The notes under the pieces: generated by a model
What the model was told of the DNA's origin: nothing
What the model saw: only the letters and a program-made list of their open reading frames with translations
Database searches by the model: none
Translations under genes and position numbers: made by a program
Shown: positions 17,353 to 26,212 of the stretch, piece by piece
Layout: each line of letters starts with the position of its first letter
Position numbering within the stretch: position 1 is the first letter of the stretch
Assembly (NCBI RefSeq): GCF_049200465.1
Contig: NZ_CP120836.1
Coordinates: forward strand, 3,100,001-3,164,000
Direction: 5' to 3'
Length of the DNA stretch: 64,000 nucleotides
Origin: Leptothermofonsia sp049200465
GTDB lineage: Bacteria; Cyanobacteriota; Cyanobacteriia; Leptolyngbyales; Leptolyngbyaceae

Positions 17353-18663
17353 ATGATGAAATACTGGCGTATCCCCAGTGGCATCAATCGAATGAGACTC
17401 AGTTTTGGGCGATTTCTGCAATTAGCTAAAGGCGATTTGCGCGACCTTATCATTGATGGGGCACGTTTTACCTCTCGCTTCCTGGGATTGCACACTCTCT
17501 TCAAAAAAGTGGCCTATGATTCCGGGGTCATTGCCCAGAAAGACTGGGGAGCAGCGGCGATCGCTGAATTTCAGCAACGACTCCGGCAGGAAATTCACTC
17601 TCTGGATGCTCCCAAACCCGTGATTTTCATCTCCGCCTGTATGAGTCCGGATGAAGGTGGCGGCTGGAAATACAACGGTGGCATCAAAGAATTTAATTGT
17701 CTGGTCAAGCTGCTAAGACAACGGGGATACGAAGCTTACATTGTCACCTATGACGGTACTTATGAACCCTGGTTGATTGACCATCAACCCCATATTTCCC
17801 TGGCAGAGTTTCGGGTGATGCGGCAATCTCATCCCCATATTCGCTGTATCACTTCCTGGGCAGAGGCAGAACCGTTTCTCCAGGAATGTGACCAGGTTTA
17901 TTACTGGGATATGGATCTCTGCTTCAGTGAAAACGAACATTTCCCACTCCTCGCCAATCTGTACCGCACCAAAATCAGGAACACAGCGGGAATTTCTCGC
18001 ACCATTCAAGCCTGGCACATGGCCTATTTCAGCAAACCCTGTACATTACTTCCCAATCTGGTAGATGACGGACTGTGGACTCCCGATGAAGCGAAACGTA
18101 AGTCGTTACGAGTCGGCTACATGGATGAAGGACCACACACAGAACGCTATCTCGATATCATTCGGGACACTACCCTATCACAGGGTTTGAATCTGGAACT
18201 TTTCCAGCTAAAAGGACTGGAAGCGGACATTCTTGCCGGAATGCAGACCTGCACCGTGTTTCTCACCATGAATTTAGGAAAAGATCCCCTCTGGGGTGAG
18301 GGAGGTCCCTTACCACCCCTGGAAGCGATGGCAACCAGCTGTATCCCTATCACATTTGACATTCTGGGGCCTAGAGAAATTATTCAAAGTCATTTCAATG
18401 GCATCATCGTGCCCCGCTACCGTCCCGATTTAATGGCCAAAGCGCTGGTAAACCTCTATAAACAACCCGGTGAAATTGAGCGCCTACGGCAGAATGCGCT
18501 GACTCTGTTTCGCACCTGTTACACCTTTGATGCTCGCTGGGCAGCCGTCAAAGAATTTTTGGAATTAGCTGAACCCGACACCCTACCTTTAGAAACGCCC
18601 ATTTACTCATCCACCCACCGACCCATCCACTCATCCACCCACCCCGTAACCAATCTTGATTGA
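17353..18663 (+). CDS. GT-B type glycosyltransferase-like protein
   Basis: 436 residues. The N-terminal half has 'KPVIFISACMSPDEGGGWKY' and 'NGGIKEFNCLVKLLRQRGYE', typical of a GT-B N-domain. The C-terminal half has 'LWGEGGPLPPLEAMATSCIP' and 'ITFDILGPREIIQSHFNGII', corresponding to the donor-binding E-x7-E region. It is probably a GT4/GT1-like transferase. The last 20 residues ('PIYSSTHRPIHSSTHPVTNLD') come directly from an intergenic-type ACTCATCCACCC repeat, so the original stop was probably lost and the gene extended. The stop overlaps the leader of the next gene. Confidence 0.78.
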   Translation: MMKYWRIPSGINRMRLSFGRFLQLAKGDLRDLIIDGARFTSRFLGLHTLFKKVAYDSGVIAQKDWGAAAIAEFQQRLRQEIHSLDAPKPVIFISACMSPDEGGGWKYNGGIKEFNCLVKLLRQRGYEAYIVTYDGTYEPWLIDHQPHISLAEFRVMRQSHPHIRCITSWAEAEPFLQECDQVYYWDMDLCFSENEHFPLLANLYRTKIRNTAGISRTIQAWHMAYFSKPCTLLPNLVDDGLWTPDEAKRKSLRVGYMDEGPHTERYLDIIRDTTLSQGLNLELFQLKGLEADILAGMQTCTVFLTMNLGKDPLWGEGGPLPPLEAMATSCIPITFDILGPREIIQSHFNGIIVPRYRPDLMAKALVNLYKQPGEIERLRQNALTLFRTCYTFDARWAAVKEFLELAEPDTLPLETPIYSSTHRPIHSSTHPVTNLD

Positions 18664-18670
18664 GGGCATC

Positions 18671-21193
18671 ATGAGCGATTCAAGATTTACCTTCTGCATT
18701 CCCAATTTGAATAAGGCGAAGTATTTGCCAGCTTGCATTGACAGCATTCTGGCGCAGGATTATTCAAATTGGCGTTGTGTGTTGGTGGATGGTTACTCTA
18801 CCGATGGCAGTTGGGAATACGTGCAGCAGTATGCTGCCGATCCTCGCTTCCTTTTACTGCGGGGAACGCGCCAGGGAATGTACGCTGACTGGAATGAATG
18901 TTTGAGGCATTTAGAAACGGAATATTTCTACTTTTTGACCAGTGATGATACCTGTTTTCCTGAACTGGCCTCAACGGCGATCGCAGCCCTCGACTCCCAC
19001 CCCGATATTGACGCCTGCCACTTCCCCTTCGATCTGATTGATGCAGCAGGAACCGTTATCATCCCCCATCAAGCCCTGGTACAGAAAGCATTTGGCATCT
19101 ATTCCAATGCAAATCAGACAACCCATCGCCGTTCAGGGCTGACCGAATTCATGATGCATTTTGTCTACCGGGCGTTGTATCAAACCATCACGTCGCTTGT
19201 TTTTCGCCGTAGCCTGATCCCAAAGCTGGAAGGATTTTCCAGCGATTACGGCGTCATTGGAGACTACGACTGGACCATGCGTTTGGGACTCTACACCGAT
19301 ACTCTCTACATTCCCAAACGGCTGGCAACCTGGCGCGTATATGAGGGGCAGGCAACGGACGACGCCATGATGCCCCATGTGACTGAAGACTTGCTGGCGA
19401 TCGCGCAAAAAAATCTTGCCCTCTTCAAACACAGCAAAAGTAGTCAGAAATTAAAGAAACCATTAGATGACAGCCAGATCCTGGCAGACTTACAAAATGA
19501 GCATGCCTGTTCACTGTTCCGGGCTACTAGAAAATCCCAATCCATCCCCCAGGCTTTCAATTACCTTACTGCTCTGATCACAACCTATCCCCTTTATCTC
19601 ATCAAAAAAGCGCTGAATCGTATCAGTCGCGATCGGCTCTACCCTTACTTGGGAAGAGATCAACTTGCTCGCCAACTGATTGCAGAGTACGGGCTACCCT
19701 GGGATTTCACTCGATCTGAAAATCCACAAGATTATTCTCAAAATCTAATTCCCAGTTTGGACCTGCACCCGTCGAATCGATCCTCTATGCAACATTCGTT
19801 CCCCCTTTCTGACCCGAAAAGTGAGGAGACGAAAGTTGGAACACCTGTTGGAGTGTGTGGAGGAGTCTCGACCGATTCTCGTCGCGCTGGATTGGAAATT
19901 CCGCTGCCAGAACCTTTCGGGGGGTTGGGGGGAGTGAGGCCCCCAAATAGCGGGGGGGCGGGGGGAAGTCCTCCGGAGCCAGCCTCCAACGAAGCTAAGA
20001 TCTCTACACCCGATAGCCTTAAAGAGACATATTGCCCCCAAATCCTCTCAATCATTGAAAGTTATTTAGGTCATCGCACCTATGGTGATCTAATGAAAAA
20101 TTACTTTAGCCAAAGCACTTCCTGCCAAACCGAGCTTTACTGGTACAACGACGAGCGTGAATTTACAACTCGCCTGATCAATCGCCTGCTCAGCCTCTGC
20201 ATTCCAAATCACTGGGTGCAAACCCAAAACCTGGATTTTCGCTGGTTTCGAATTCAATACGGCTTTAGCTACCTGGCCAGACGATTAGCCCTCCGAAAAC
20301 TGAAACAGACCCATTACTCTGTCCTACATTTCCATACCCAGGCCCTGGCCCTAGCTTCACTGGATTTAATCAGAAAACATCCGACCGTCATTAGCCTCGA
20401 TATGACCGCAGCTCAGGCATCCAGAATAAAAACCGCTCCCAACCTGCGCTGGACTTACGCCCCCAACTTACATCTGGAGAAGCGAATTTATGAAACTGCG
20501 GCAAGCATGGTGACATTCTCTCAAGCAGCCCGCCAATCGGTAATTGAAGATTACAGCATTGATCCCGACAAAGTAAGAGTCATTTATCCAGGTGTGGATC
20601 TGACGAAAATCACTCCCGCTGAAAAGCCCTCCAATCAAACTCCCTACCGCATTTTGTTTGTGGGTGGCGACTTTGAACGAAAAGGCGGGCAGGATTTGCT
20701 GACAGTCTTTCTGGAAACATTAGCGGATCAGGCAGAGCTACATTTAGTGACCAAGGCCGACATTACCTGTTCTCATCCCAATATTCACATCTACCGGAAT
20801 ATCACTGCTTACACGCCAGAGTGGTTGAGCCTTTACCAGCAAGCCGATGTCTTTGTGATGCCAACCTATGCGGAACCATTCGGTTGGGTCTTCATTGAAG
20901 CGATGGCGGCTGGTTTACCGATTATTGCCACCCGCATCAGTGCCATTCCCGAAATTGTGACCCATGGGGAAACAGGTTTCTTAGTCGAACCGGGCGATCG
21001 CCATTCCCTGGCCAAAAGCATTCGCACCCTCATGAACAATCCCGCCCTGGGCCAAACCATGGGAATGAAAGGACGCAAAATCGCAGAGCAAAAATTCAAC
21101 GCCCACACCAATTTTCAGATACTAGAATCCCTGTTCCACAAAGTTGCTCTAAGAGCGTACCCGAAAACTAACATCGCCATCGCTTGCAGCTAG
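18671..21193 (+). CDS. Bifunctional GT2-GT4 glycosyltransferase fusion
   Basis: 840 residues from ATG 18671; a TTG at 18656 is possible, but the ATG follows the upstream stop and a GAGGGC motif. The N-terminal GT2 domain (about 1-290) has 'FTFCIPNLNKAKYLPACIDS', 'LVDGYSTDGSWEYVQ' and 'FLTSDDTCFPELA'. The C-terminal GT4 domain (about 460-825) has 'VIYPGVDLTKITPA', 'ILFVGGDFERKGGQDLL' and 'MPTYAEPFGWVFIEAMAAGL'. The two are joined by a linker containing a Gly/Pro-rich stretch (about 375-450) coded by an inserted repeat-like block. Two successive sugar additions by one polypeptide are likely. Substrates unknown. Confidence 0.88.
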   Translation: MSDSRFTFCIPNLNKAKYLPACIDSILAQDYSNWRCVLVDGYSTDGSWEYVQQYAADPRFLLLRGTRQGMYADWNECLRHLETEYFYFLTSDDTCFPELASTAIAALDSHPDIDACHFPFDLIDAAGTVIIPHQALVQKAFGIYSNANQTTHRRSGLTEFMMHFVYRALYQTITSLVFRRSLIPKLEGFSSDYGVIGDYDWTMRLGLYTDTLYIPKRLATWRVYEGQATDDAMMPHVTEDLLAIAQKNLALFKHSKSSQKLKKPLDDSQILADLQNEHACSLFRATRKSQSIPQAFNYLTALITTYPLYLIKKALNRISRDRLYPYLGRDQLARQLIAEYGLPWDFTRSENPQDYSQNLIPSLDLHPSNRSSMQHSFPLSDPKSEETKVGTPVGVCGGVSTDSRRAGLEIPLPEPFGGLGGVRPPNSGGAGGSPPEPASNEAKISTPDSLKETYCPQILSIIESYLGHRTYGDLMKNYFSQSTSCQTELYWYNDEREFTTRLINRLLSLCIPNHWVQTQNLDFRWFRIQYGFSYLARRLALRKLKQTHYSVLHFHTQALALASLDLIRKHPTVISLDMTAAQASRIKTAPNLRWTYAPNLHLEKRIYETAASMVTFSQAARQSVIEDYSIDPDKVRVIYPGVDLTKITPAEKPSNQTPYRILFVGGDFERKGGQDLLTVFLETLADQAELHLVTKADITCSHPNIHIYRNITAYTPEWLSLYQQADVFVMPTYAEPFGWVFIEAMAAGLPIIATRISAIPEIVTHGETGFLVEPGDRHSLAKSIRTLMNNPALGQTMGMKGRKIAEQKFNAHTNFQILESLFHKVALRAYPKTNIAIACS
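19795..20015. repeat. In-frame palindromic insertion inside the GT2-GT4 gene
   Basis: GC-rich block encoding 'EIPLPEPFGGLGGVRPPNSG' followed by 'GAGGSPPEPA', of composition unlike the flanking enzyme domains. Its DNA contains G-runs (ttTCGGGGGGTTGGGGGGAG; GCGGGGGGGCGGGGGGAAG) and matching C-runs on the other strand in nearby repeats. It resembles a mobile palindromic unit that kept the reading frame when inserted in the interdomain linker. Confidence 0.55.
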
Positions 21194-21356
21194 TTTCAAA
21201 TGCATAAACCACTCTTTAGTCCCCAGCTCCCTGGCCCCTAGCCCCTTAACGATTGTGAACTCAACTGAAAAACGCTGTAGGTGACCATTGCCCACCCTAC
21301 CCACTTCGCCTTTCGTCTTAAATTCAGAACTCTCCCACCCCTTCACCCCTCCACCC

Positions 21357-22526
21357 ATGAAAGTCCTGTTCACCTGTCACTACAACTTCAACATCAACGC
21401 GGGAGCGGCGGGTGTCACCTGGCGACTGGGTCAGCAGTACGAACGCCTGGGACATCAGGTCAAGTATTATTCCTACGACAGCCTGCCGCAACCACTACAT
21501 CCCCTAGCCAAAGTCGCATTGTTCCCAGAATTTGTGGCAAACCATGCAGCCTCGCTGGAGCGACAGGGCAGTTTAGATGTGATTGATGCCTCTACCGGCG
21601 ATGGCTGGCTGTGGGCAATGCTGAACCGGAAACGGCAGAACCGTCCGCTCATCATTGCCCGTTGTCATGGGTTAGAGCACATTGAGCATGAGGAATATGT
21701 GGAAGAAGTGCAACGGGGAAATTTGCGCTTTAGCTGGAAGTATCCCCTCTATCGCGGTAGCATCCGGCTGTGGGAAGCGGCGGCTTCCATGCGTTATGCC
21801 GATCTGGTGCTACTGCTGAATCGACGCGATCGCGAATACGCCATTAACAGATTGGGGGTGTATTCTGAACGAGCCCATATCGTTGCTAATGGAATTCCCG
21901 AAACCTTTCTCAGTCAGCCGTTTGAGCCATTAGCAGAGAATGAACCCATCCGAATTGCGCAGGTAAGTACCTACATCATTCGTAAGGGAGTGCACTACGG
22001 TAGTCCCGCTCTGAATGCCATTTTGAACCGCTACCCCAATGTAGAAGTCAGCTTCTTTGGCACCGAATGTGAAGAGAAAAAGGTTTACGCAGATTTTGAT
22101 CCAGGAGTGCGCGATCGCGTCCATGTCATTCCCCGCTATGCCCATGAGACGTTGCCTTTCCTCCTTAAAGGCCACCATATCAAGTTATTTCCCACGATTT
22201 CCGAAGGCTTTGGAGTGGCCCTGGTTGAGGCGATGGCCTGTGGGCTGGCTCCGATCACAACGGCAACTCCAGGGCCCCTCGAAATTGTCCAGGATAGGCA
22301 GGATGCGATCGTAATTCCCTGTCGAGATAGCCAGGCAATTGAGCAGGCATTGAATCAGCTATTGACAAACCATTCCTACCTAGAGCAGTTACGCCGCAAC
22401 GCTTACCGGACTGCCCAGAATTACAGTTGGTCTCGTGTTGCCCGGCATAATCTTGAACTTTATGAAAAAGCTCGTCAGTTAAGAGGAACCAGCCATGACT
22501 GTCTCCAGCCCGTCGCCAGTAAGTAA
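21357..22526 (+). CDS. Glycosyltransferase family 4
   Basis: 389 residues from ATG 21357. The upstream in-frame TTG at 21288 would add 23 residues encoded by repeat DNA and is unlikely. GT-B features: 'MKVLFTCHYNFNINAGAAGV' at the N-terminus, 'IARCHGLEHIEHEEYVEE' and, in the donor domain, 'LFPTISEGFGVALVEAMACG' and 'LAPITTATPGPLEIV'. The 3' end overlaps the next gene by 32 bases, which suggests translational coupling. Donor and acceptor unknown. Confidence 0.9.
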   Translation: MKVLFTCHYNFNINAGAAGVTWRLGQQYERLGHQVKYYSYDSLPQPLHPLAKVALFPEFVANHAASLERQGSLDVIDASTGDGWLWAMLNRKRQNRPLIIARCHGLEHIEHEEYVEEVQRGNLRFSWKYPLYRGSIRLWEAAASMRYADLVLLLNRRDREYAINRLGVYSERAHIVANGIPETFLSQPFEPLAENEPIRIAQVSTYIIRKGVHYGSPALNAILNRYPNVEVSFFGTECEEKKVYADFDPGVRDRVHVIPRYAHETLPFLLKGHHIKLFPTISEGFGVALVEAMACGLAPITTATPGPLEIVQDRQDAIVIPCRDSQAIEQALNQLLTNHSYLEQLRRNAYRTAQNYSWSRVARHNLELYEKARQLRGTSHDCLQPVASK

Positions 22527-23331
22527 TCAAGCCCCGACCCAATTTCGTCAAATTTCGGTTGTTATCATCGCTCAAAACGAACAGGAATGCCTTGCGAATG
22601 CCATTCATTCCTGTCAACCGTTTGCCGATGAAATTGTAGTCGTTGATGGCGGCAGTCAGGATGAAACCCCTCACATCGCCCAGGAGTTGGGTTGTCAGGT
22701 TTACTACAATCCTTGGCCTGGGTATGCGAATCAACGCAATTTTGGAGCCGATCAGGCATTGAACGACTGGATATTTTTCGTTGATGCGGATGAGGTGGTT
22801 GATCCCAAACTGGCATCGAACTTATTGAGCTGGAAGCGATCGCCCATCCTGGAAGCCAACGCTTTTTCAGCCATGCGAATTGGTGACTTTTGGGACAAAT
22901 GGTTAGACAGCCGCCCGGAATATCACACCCGTTTGTATAACAAGCAGGTGTTTCGCATCAAAGATGTTCTCGTTCATGAAGGACCGGATCTCAGAGATGC
23001 TCCAGTTGTTAAATTACCCGGCGTCATCTGGCATTACGGTTTCCGCGACATTAGCGATCTGGTCATTCGCTTCAACCGCTACACCGATCTGGATGCCAAA
23101 CAGGCCTATCGCAACGGTCAACGCTTCAGACTGCTTCGCCTCTTGCTCAAACCACCTGCAAAATTTGTTCAGCAATATTTTTGGTACGGCCTGTTTCGAC
23201 AGGGGCTGGCCGGTTTTTCACTGGCTGTTCTCTGGAGCTACTACATTTTTCTAAAAGAAATTAAGCTTTACGAAATCACCTGGAAAGCCAGTAAATCTTC
23301 AACTCCAGCAATTCGTAACCCAATAAATTGA
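22495..23331 (+). CDS. WaaE/KdtX-like glycosyltransferase family 2
   Basis: 278 residues. The GT-A core is 'ISVVIIAQNEQECLANAIHS', 'ADEIVVVDGGSQDETPHIA', 'NPWPGYANQRNFGADQAL' and the acidic motif 'WIFFVDADEVVDP'. The pattern 'G.a.QrnfGad.a..dWif..DaDE' is that of the WaaE-type (lipopolysaccharide core beta-1,4-glucosyltransferase) subfamily. The C-terminal part has an amphipathic or membrane-facing segment ('FVQQYFWYGLFRQGLAGFSL'). It overlaps the preceding GT4 by 32 bases. Confidence 0.9.
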   Translation: MTVSSPSPVSNQAPTQFRQISVVIIAQNEQECLANAIHSCQPFADEIVVVDGGSQDETPHIAQELGCQVYYNPWPGYANQRNFGADQALNDWIFFVDADEVVDPKLASNLLSWKRSPILEANAFSAMRIGDFWDKWLDSRPEYHTRLYNKQVFRIKDVLVHEGPDLRDAPVVKLPGVIWHYGFRDISDLVIRFNRYTDLDAKQAYRNGQRFRLLRLLLKPPAKFVQQYFWYGLFRQGLAGFSLAVLWSYYIFLKEIKLYEITWKASKSSTPAIRNPIN

Positions 23332-23405
23332 TCAATTAATCGTTAATTCATCACGAATGACCGAACCCTAACTCAGCCACAGCACCCATTTCTAGCGTTC
23401 CCTCC

Positions 23406-24911
23406 ATGTTGAGCCAAACTGCCCCTTCTAAATTCAAAAGCCCCATCAGTCTACAACCAACCCTGGCATGGACTGCTATTTTGGGATTGTTTGGCTTTAC
23501 GGCTCTGTGTATTCTGGCGCAGGCGGGTGGCATTTTACGTCTGGCTTACCCTGCAGGGGCATTTCTAGTGGGTGCATTTCTGTATGTTCGCTACCCCATT
23601 CTTTACTTGGGTTTTACCTGGTGGGTGGCATTTCTATCTCCCTTAATTCGCCGTTTAGTGGATTACCAGAGTGGTTGGGTAGACCCCAGCCCTGTGCTGC
23701 TAGCACCGTTTTTAGTGATCATGGTAACGACATTGACTCTGATCAGAAAACTGCCACGAGCAGCGCAAATTGGTGGATTGCCACTTGTGCTTTCCATGAT
23801 GGGAGTGACCTACGGCTACCTGGTTGGCATTCTTAAACAAAATCCCACCTCCGCAACCGTTGCCCTCCTGAACTGGCTGGCTCCCATCCTGCTGGCTTTC
23901 CACCTGCTGGTTCACTGGCGAGACTACCCTCGCTATCGCCAGAATCTGCAACGGGTATTTATTTGGGGTGTACTGGTTACAGGAGCCTATGGAGTGTTTC
24001 AATATCTGGTTGCACCCCAGTGGGATCGTTTCTGGCTGGTGAATACAGGTTTATTGGCATTTGGCAGACCAGAACCCCTTGGCATGCGGGTGTTTAGCAC
24101 CATGAATTCACCGGGGCCATTTGCGACCGTGATGATGGCAGGGTTACTGTTGCTGTTTAGTAGTCAAAGTATTATCCGGTTTCCAGCAGTTGCGGTTGGC
24201 TATCTGTCTTTTCTTTTATCCATGGTCCGTTCTGCCTGGTTAGGTTGGGTGGTTGGCGTCCTGACGTTCATTCCATCCCTCAAGCCCAGGCTCCAGGTCC
24301 GGCTTGTGATTACGGTCATGGTGATGGCAATTTGTGTGATTCCAGTGATCAATTTAGAGCCATTTGCCAGTACAATTTCTGCCCGCCTCCAGACCTTTAC
24401 CAATGCCAGCAAGGATGTCAGTTATAACGATCGCATCACTGGCTACACCGAAATTTTGGGAGAAGCCCTGGCAGAAGTTCCCGGTGAAGGTCTGGGATAT
24501 TTCATCAAAAGCGACAGCCTGGGAGCCAATGACAGTGGTATTTTGAGCATGTTTTTCTACCTGGGCTGGTTTGGTACGATTCCCTATCTCAGCGGGATTG
24601 CTTTAATGTTCTTCAGCTTATTTCAAAGTACGGTTGGGCGCTCTGACTCATTCATGAGTGCGGCCCGTGCGATTAGTTTAGGGGTGTTTGCTCAGGTGGG
24701 TCTGGGTAGTGCGACAGCCGCATTGTCTGGAATTGTGATGTGGTCATTTGCTGGAGTTGCACTGGCGGCTCAGAAGTATTACAACTACCAGCGGATGAAA
24801 GCCATTTCGGCACAGTCGATTAGTTCTCAGCTTGAAAGGGTGGTTAATCATGAAAATCCTGTTTCTGGATCAGAGCGGACAACCCGGTGGCGCGGAACTT
24901 TGCCTGATTGA
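23406..24911 (+). CDS. Wzy/WaaL-like O-antigen polymerase or ligase
   Basis: 501 residues with about ten to twelve hydrophobic helices. The large loop with 'YNDRITGYTEILGEALAEVP' and 'GEGLGYFIKSDSLGANDSGI', followed by 'LSMFFYLGWFG', matches the Wzy_C region of O-antigen ligase/polymerase proteins. It is expected to polymerise repeat units, or ligate the chain, on the periplasmic side of the inner membrane. The 3' end overlaps the following GT4 by 62 bases. Polymerase and ligase cannot be separated by sequence inspection. Confidence 0.85.
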   Translation: MLSQTAPSKFKSPISLQPTLAWTAILGLFGFTALCILAQAGGILRLAYPAGAFLVGAFLYVRYPILYLGFTWWVAFLSPLIRRLVDYQSGWVDPSPVLLAPFLVIMVTTLTLIRKLPRAAQIGGLPLVLSMMGVTYGYLVGILKQNPTSATVALLNWLAPILLAFHLLVHWRDYPRYRQNLQRVFIWGVLVTGAYGVFQYLVAPQWDRFWLVNTGLLAFGRPEPLGMRVFSTMNSPGPFATVMMAGLLLLFSSQSIIRFPAVAVGYLSFLLSMVRSAWLGWVVGVLTFIPSLKPRLQVRLVITVMVMAICVIPVINLEPFASTISARLQTFTNASKDVSYNDRITGYTEILGEALAEVPGEGLGYFIKSDSLGANDSGILSMFFYLGWFGTIPYLSGIALMFFSLFQSTVGRSDSFMSAARAISLGVFAQVGLGSATAALSGIVMWSFAGVALAAQKYYNYQRMKAISAQSISSQLERVVNHENPVSGSERTTRWRGTLPD

Positions 24912-26055
24912 GATTGCGAAACCTTACCGCGATCGCTGTCTGGTAGGCTTGTTTAGCGATGGTCCGTTCAAGCAGCTCCTTGAACAGGAACAGATTCCGG
25001 TAGAAGTACTGGCGAATCGCCCCCTGCAAGTCCGTAAGGATAGCGGCTGGATCACAGGTATCAAAAGTTTGGGGCAACTGCTGCCCCTGGTTGCCAGAGT
25101 CGTACAACTAAGCAAACAGTTTGATGTGATTTACGCCAATACGCAAAAAGCGCTGGTCGTTGGAGCCCTTGCCAGTTTTCTCAGCCAACGCCCGCTCGTT
25201 TTCCATCTACACGATATCCTTTCAGCCGAACACTTTAGCTCAACCAATCTTTCATTGGCAGTCACACTGGCAAATCGCTTTGCATCACAGGTATTTGCCA
25301 CCTCTGAAGCAGCTCGCACGGCCTTTGTGGAAGCGGGTGGCCGTCCAGAAATTACCCATGTTGTGTATAACGGTTTTGATCCTACTCAGTATGAGTGCGA
25401 TCGCATCCAAATTGAACAAGTCCGACAACAATTAGAATTCCCAGGCAAATTTCTGATTGGACATTTCAGCCGCCTGTCTCCCTGGAAAGGACAACACATT
25501 CTGCTGGAAGCGCTGCAACGTTGTCCAGAAAACATTACTACCATCTTTGTGGGCGATGCCCTCTATGGCGAACAGGACTATGCAGAAATGCTGCAAAAGC
25601 GGGTGATAGAACTGGGATTACAAGAACGTGTCCGATTTTTGGGGTTTCGCTCTGATATTGTGCCATTGATGTGTGCCTGTGATGCGATCGCCCATACCTC
25701 GATTGCACCAGAACCATTTGGGCGCGTGGTTGTGGAAGCGATGTTGTGCCAGCGCCCTGTCATTGCTGCCCAGGCTGGAGGTGTTGTTGAACTGGTTCAA
25801 CTAGGCGTTGTGGACTGGCTGGTGCCACCGGGAGATCCGGAGCAGTTAGCGGCAGTCATCTGCCTTTATCAAACACAACAGGAGTGGACGCAGACCTTTG
25901 CCCATCAAGCTCGAATCCAGTCTCAGCAGCGGTTTCACCGGGATGTCATTAATCAGCAAGTAGCTCAATTATTGGAGCAGGTCTGCAACCGCGATCGCCA
26001 CTATATTTCCTACTCCCCACACCCTACTCCTCATACTCAATCCACACGCCTGTAG
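24850..26055 (+). CDS. Glycosyltransferase family 4
   Basis: 401 residues from ATG 24850; a TTG at 24832 is less likely. GT-B features: 'MKILFLDQSGQPGGAELCLI', 'RPLVFHLHDIL', 'LIGHFSRLSPWKGQHILLEA', 'FVGDALYGEQDYAEML' and the E-x7-E region 'SIAPEPFGRVVVEAMLCQRP'. The final residues 'YSPHPTPHTQSTRL' are encoded by CTACTCCCCACACCCT-type repeat sequence, so the C-terminus seems extended into repeats. The start lies inside the end of the Wzy-like gene. Confidence 0.9.
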   Translation: MKILFLDQSGQPGGAELCLIEIAKPYRDRCLVGLFSDGPFKQLLEQEQIPVEVLANRPLQVRKDSGWITGIKSLGQLLPLVARVVQLSKQFDVIYANTQKALVVGALASFLSQRPLVFHLHDILSAEHFSSTNLSLAVTLANRFASQVFATSEAARTAFVEAGGRPEITHVVYNGFDPTQYECDRIQIEQVRQQLEFPGKFLIGHFSRLSPWKGQHILLEALQRCPENITTIFVGDALYGEQDYAEMLQKRVIELGLQERVRFLGFRSDIVPLMCACDAIAHTSIAPEPFGRVVVEAMLCQRPVIAAQAGGVVELVQLGVVDWLVPPGDPEQLAAVICLYQTQQEWTQTFAHQARIQSQQRFHRDVINQQVAQLLEQVCNRDRHYISYSPHPTPHTQSTRL

Positions 26056-26074
26056 CTGATAGATCTAAAGACGT

Positions 26075-26192
26075 TAAGTCGCTAGGCACAATTAAATTAA
26101 GGATAATTTCGGGGGTGGAGGGGGTGAAACCCCCTGCCTGGGGGCGCAGCCCCCACTCCCCCTTCTTACAGTTAATTATGACCATCTACTTA
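26075..26192. repeat. MITE-like palindromic element (copy 2)
   Basis: 118 bp, orientation opposite to the copy at 8757. It begins TTAAGTCGCTAGGC, continues AATTAAATTAAGGATAATTT, has the same GC-rich core, and ends ATCTACTTA. It occupies nearly all of the space between two GT4 genes of the island. Confidence 0.85.
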
Positions 26193-26212
26193 TCACTCAT
26201 GGAGTCATTTTG

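Noticed and set aside
21288..21356. TTG-started N-terminal extension of the GT4 gene
   Set aside because: It is encoded by STRR-like sequence and the family start is the ATG at 21357.
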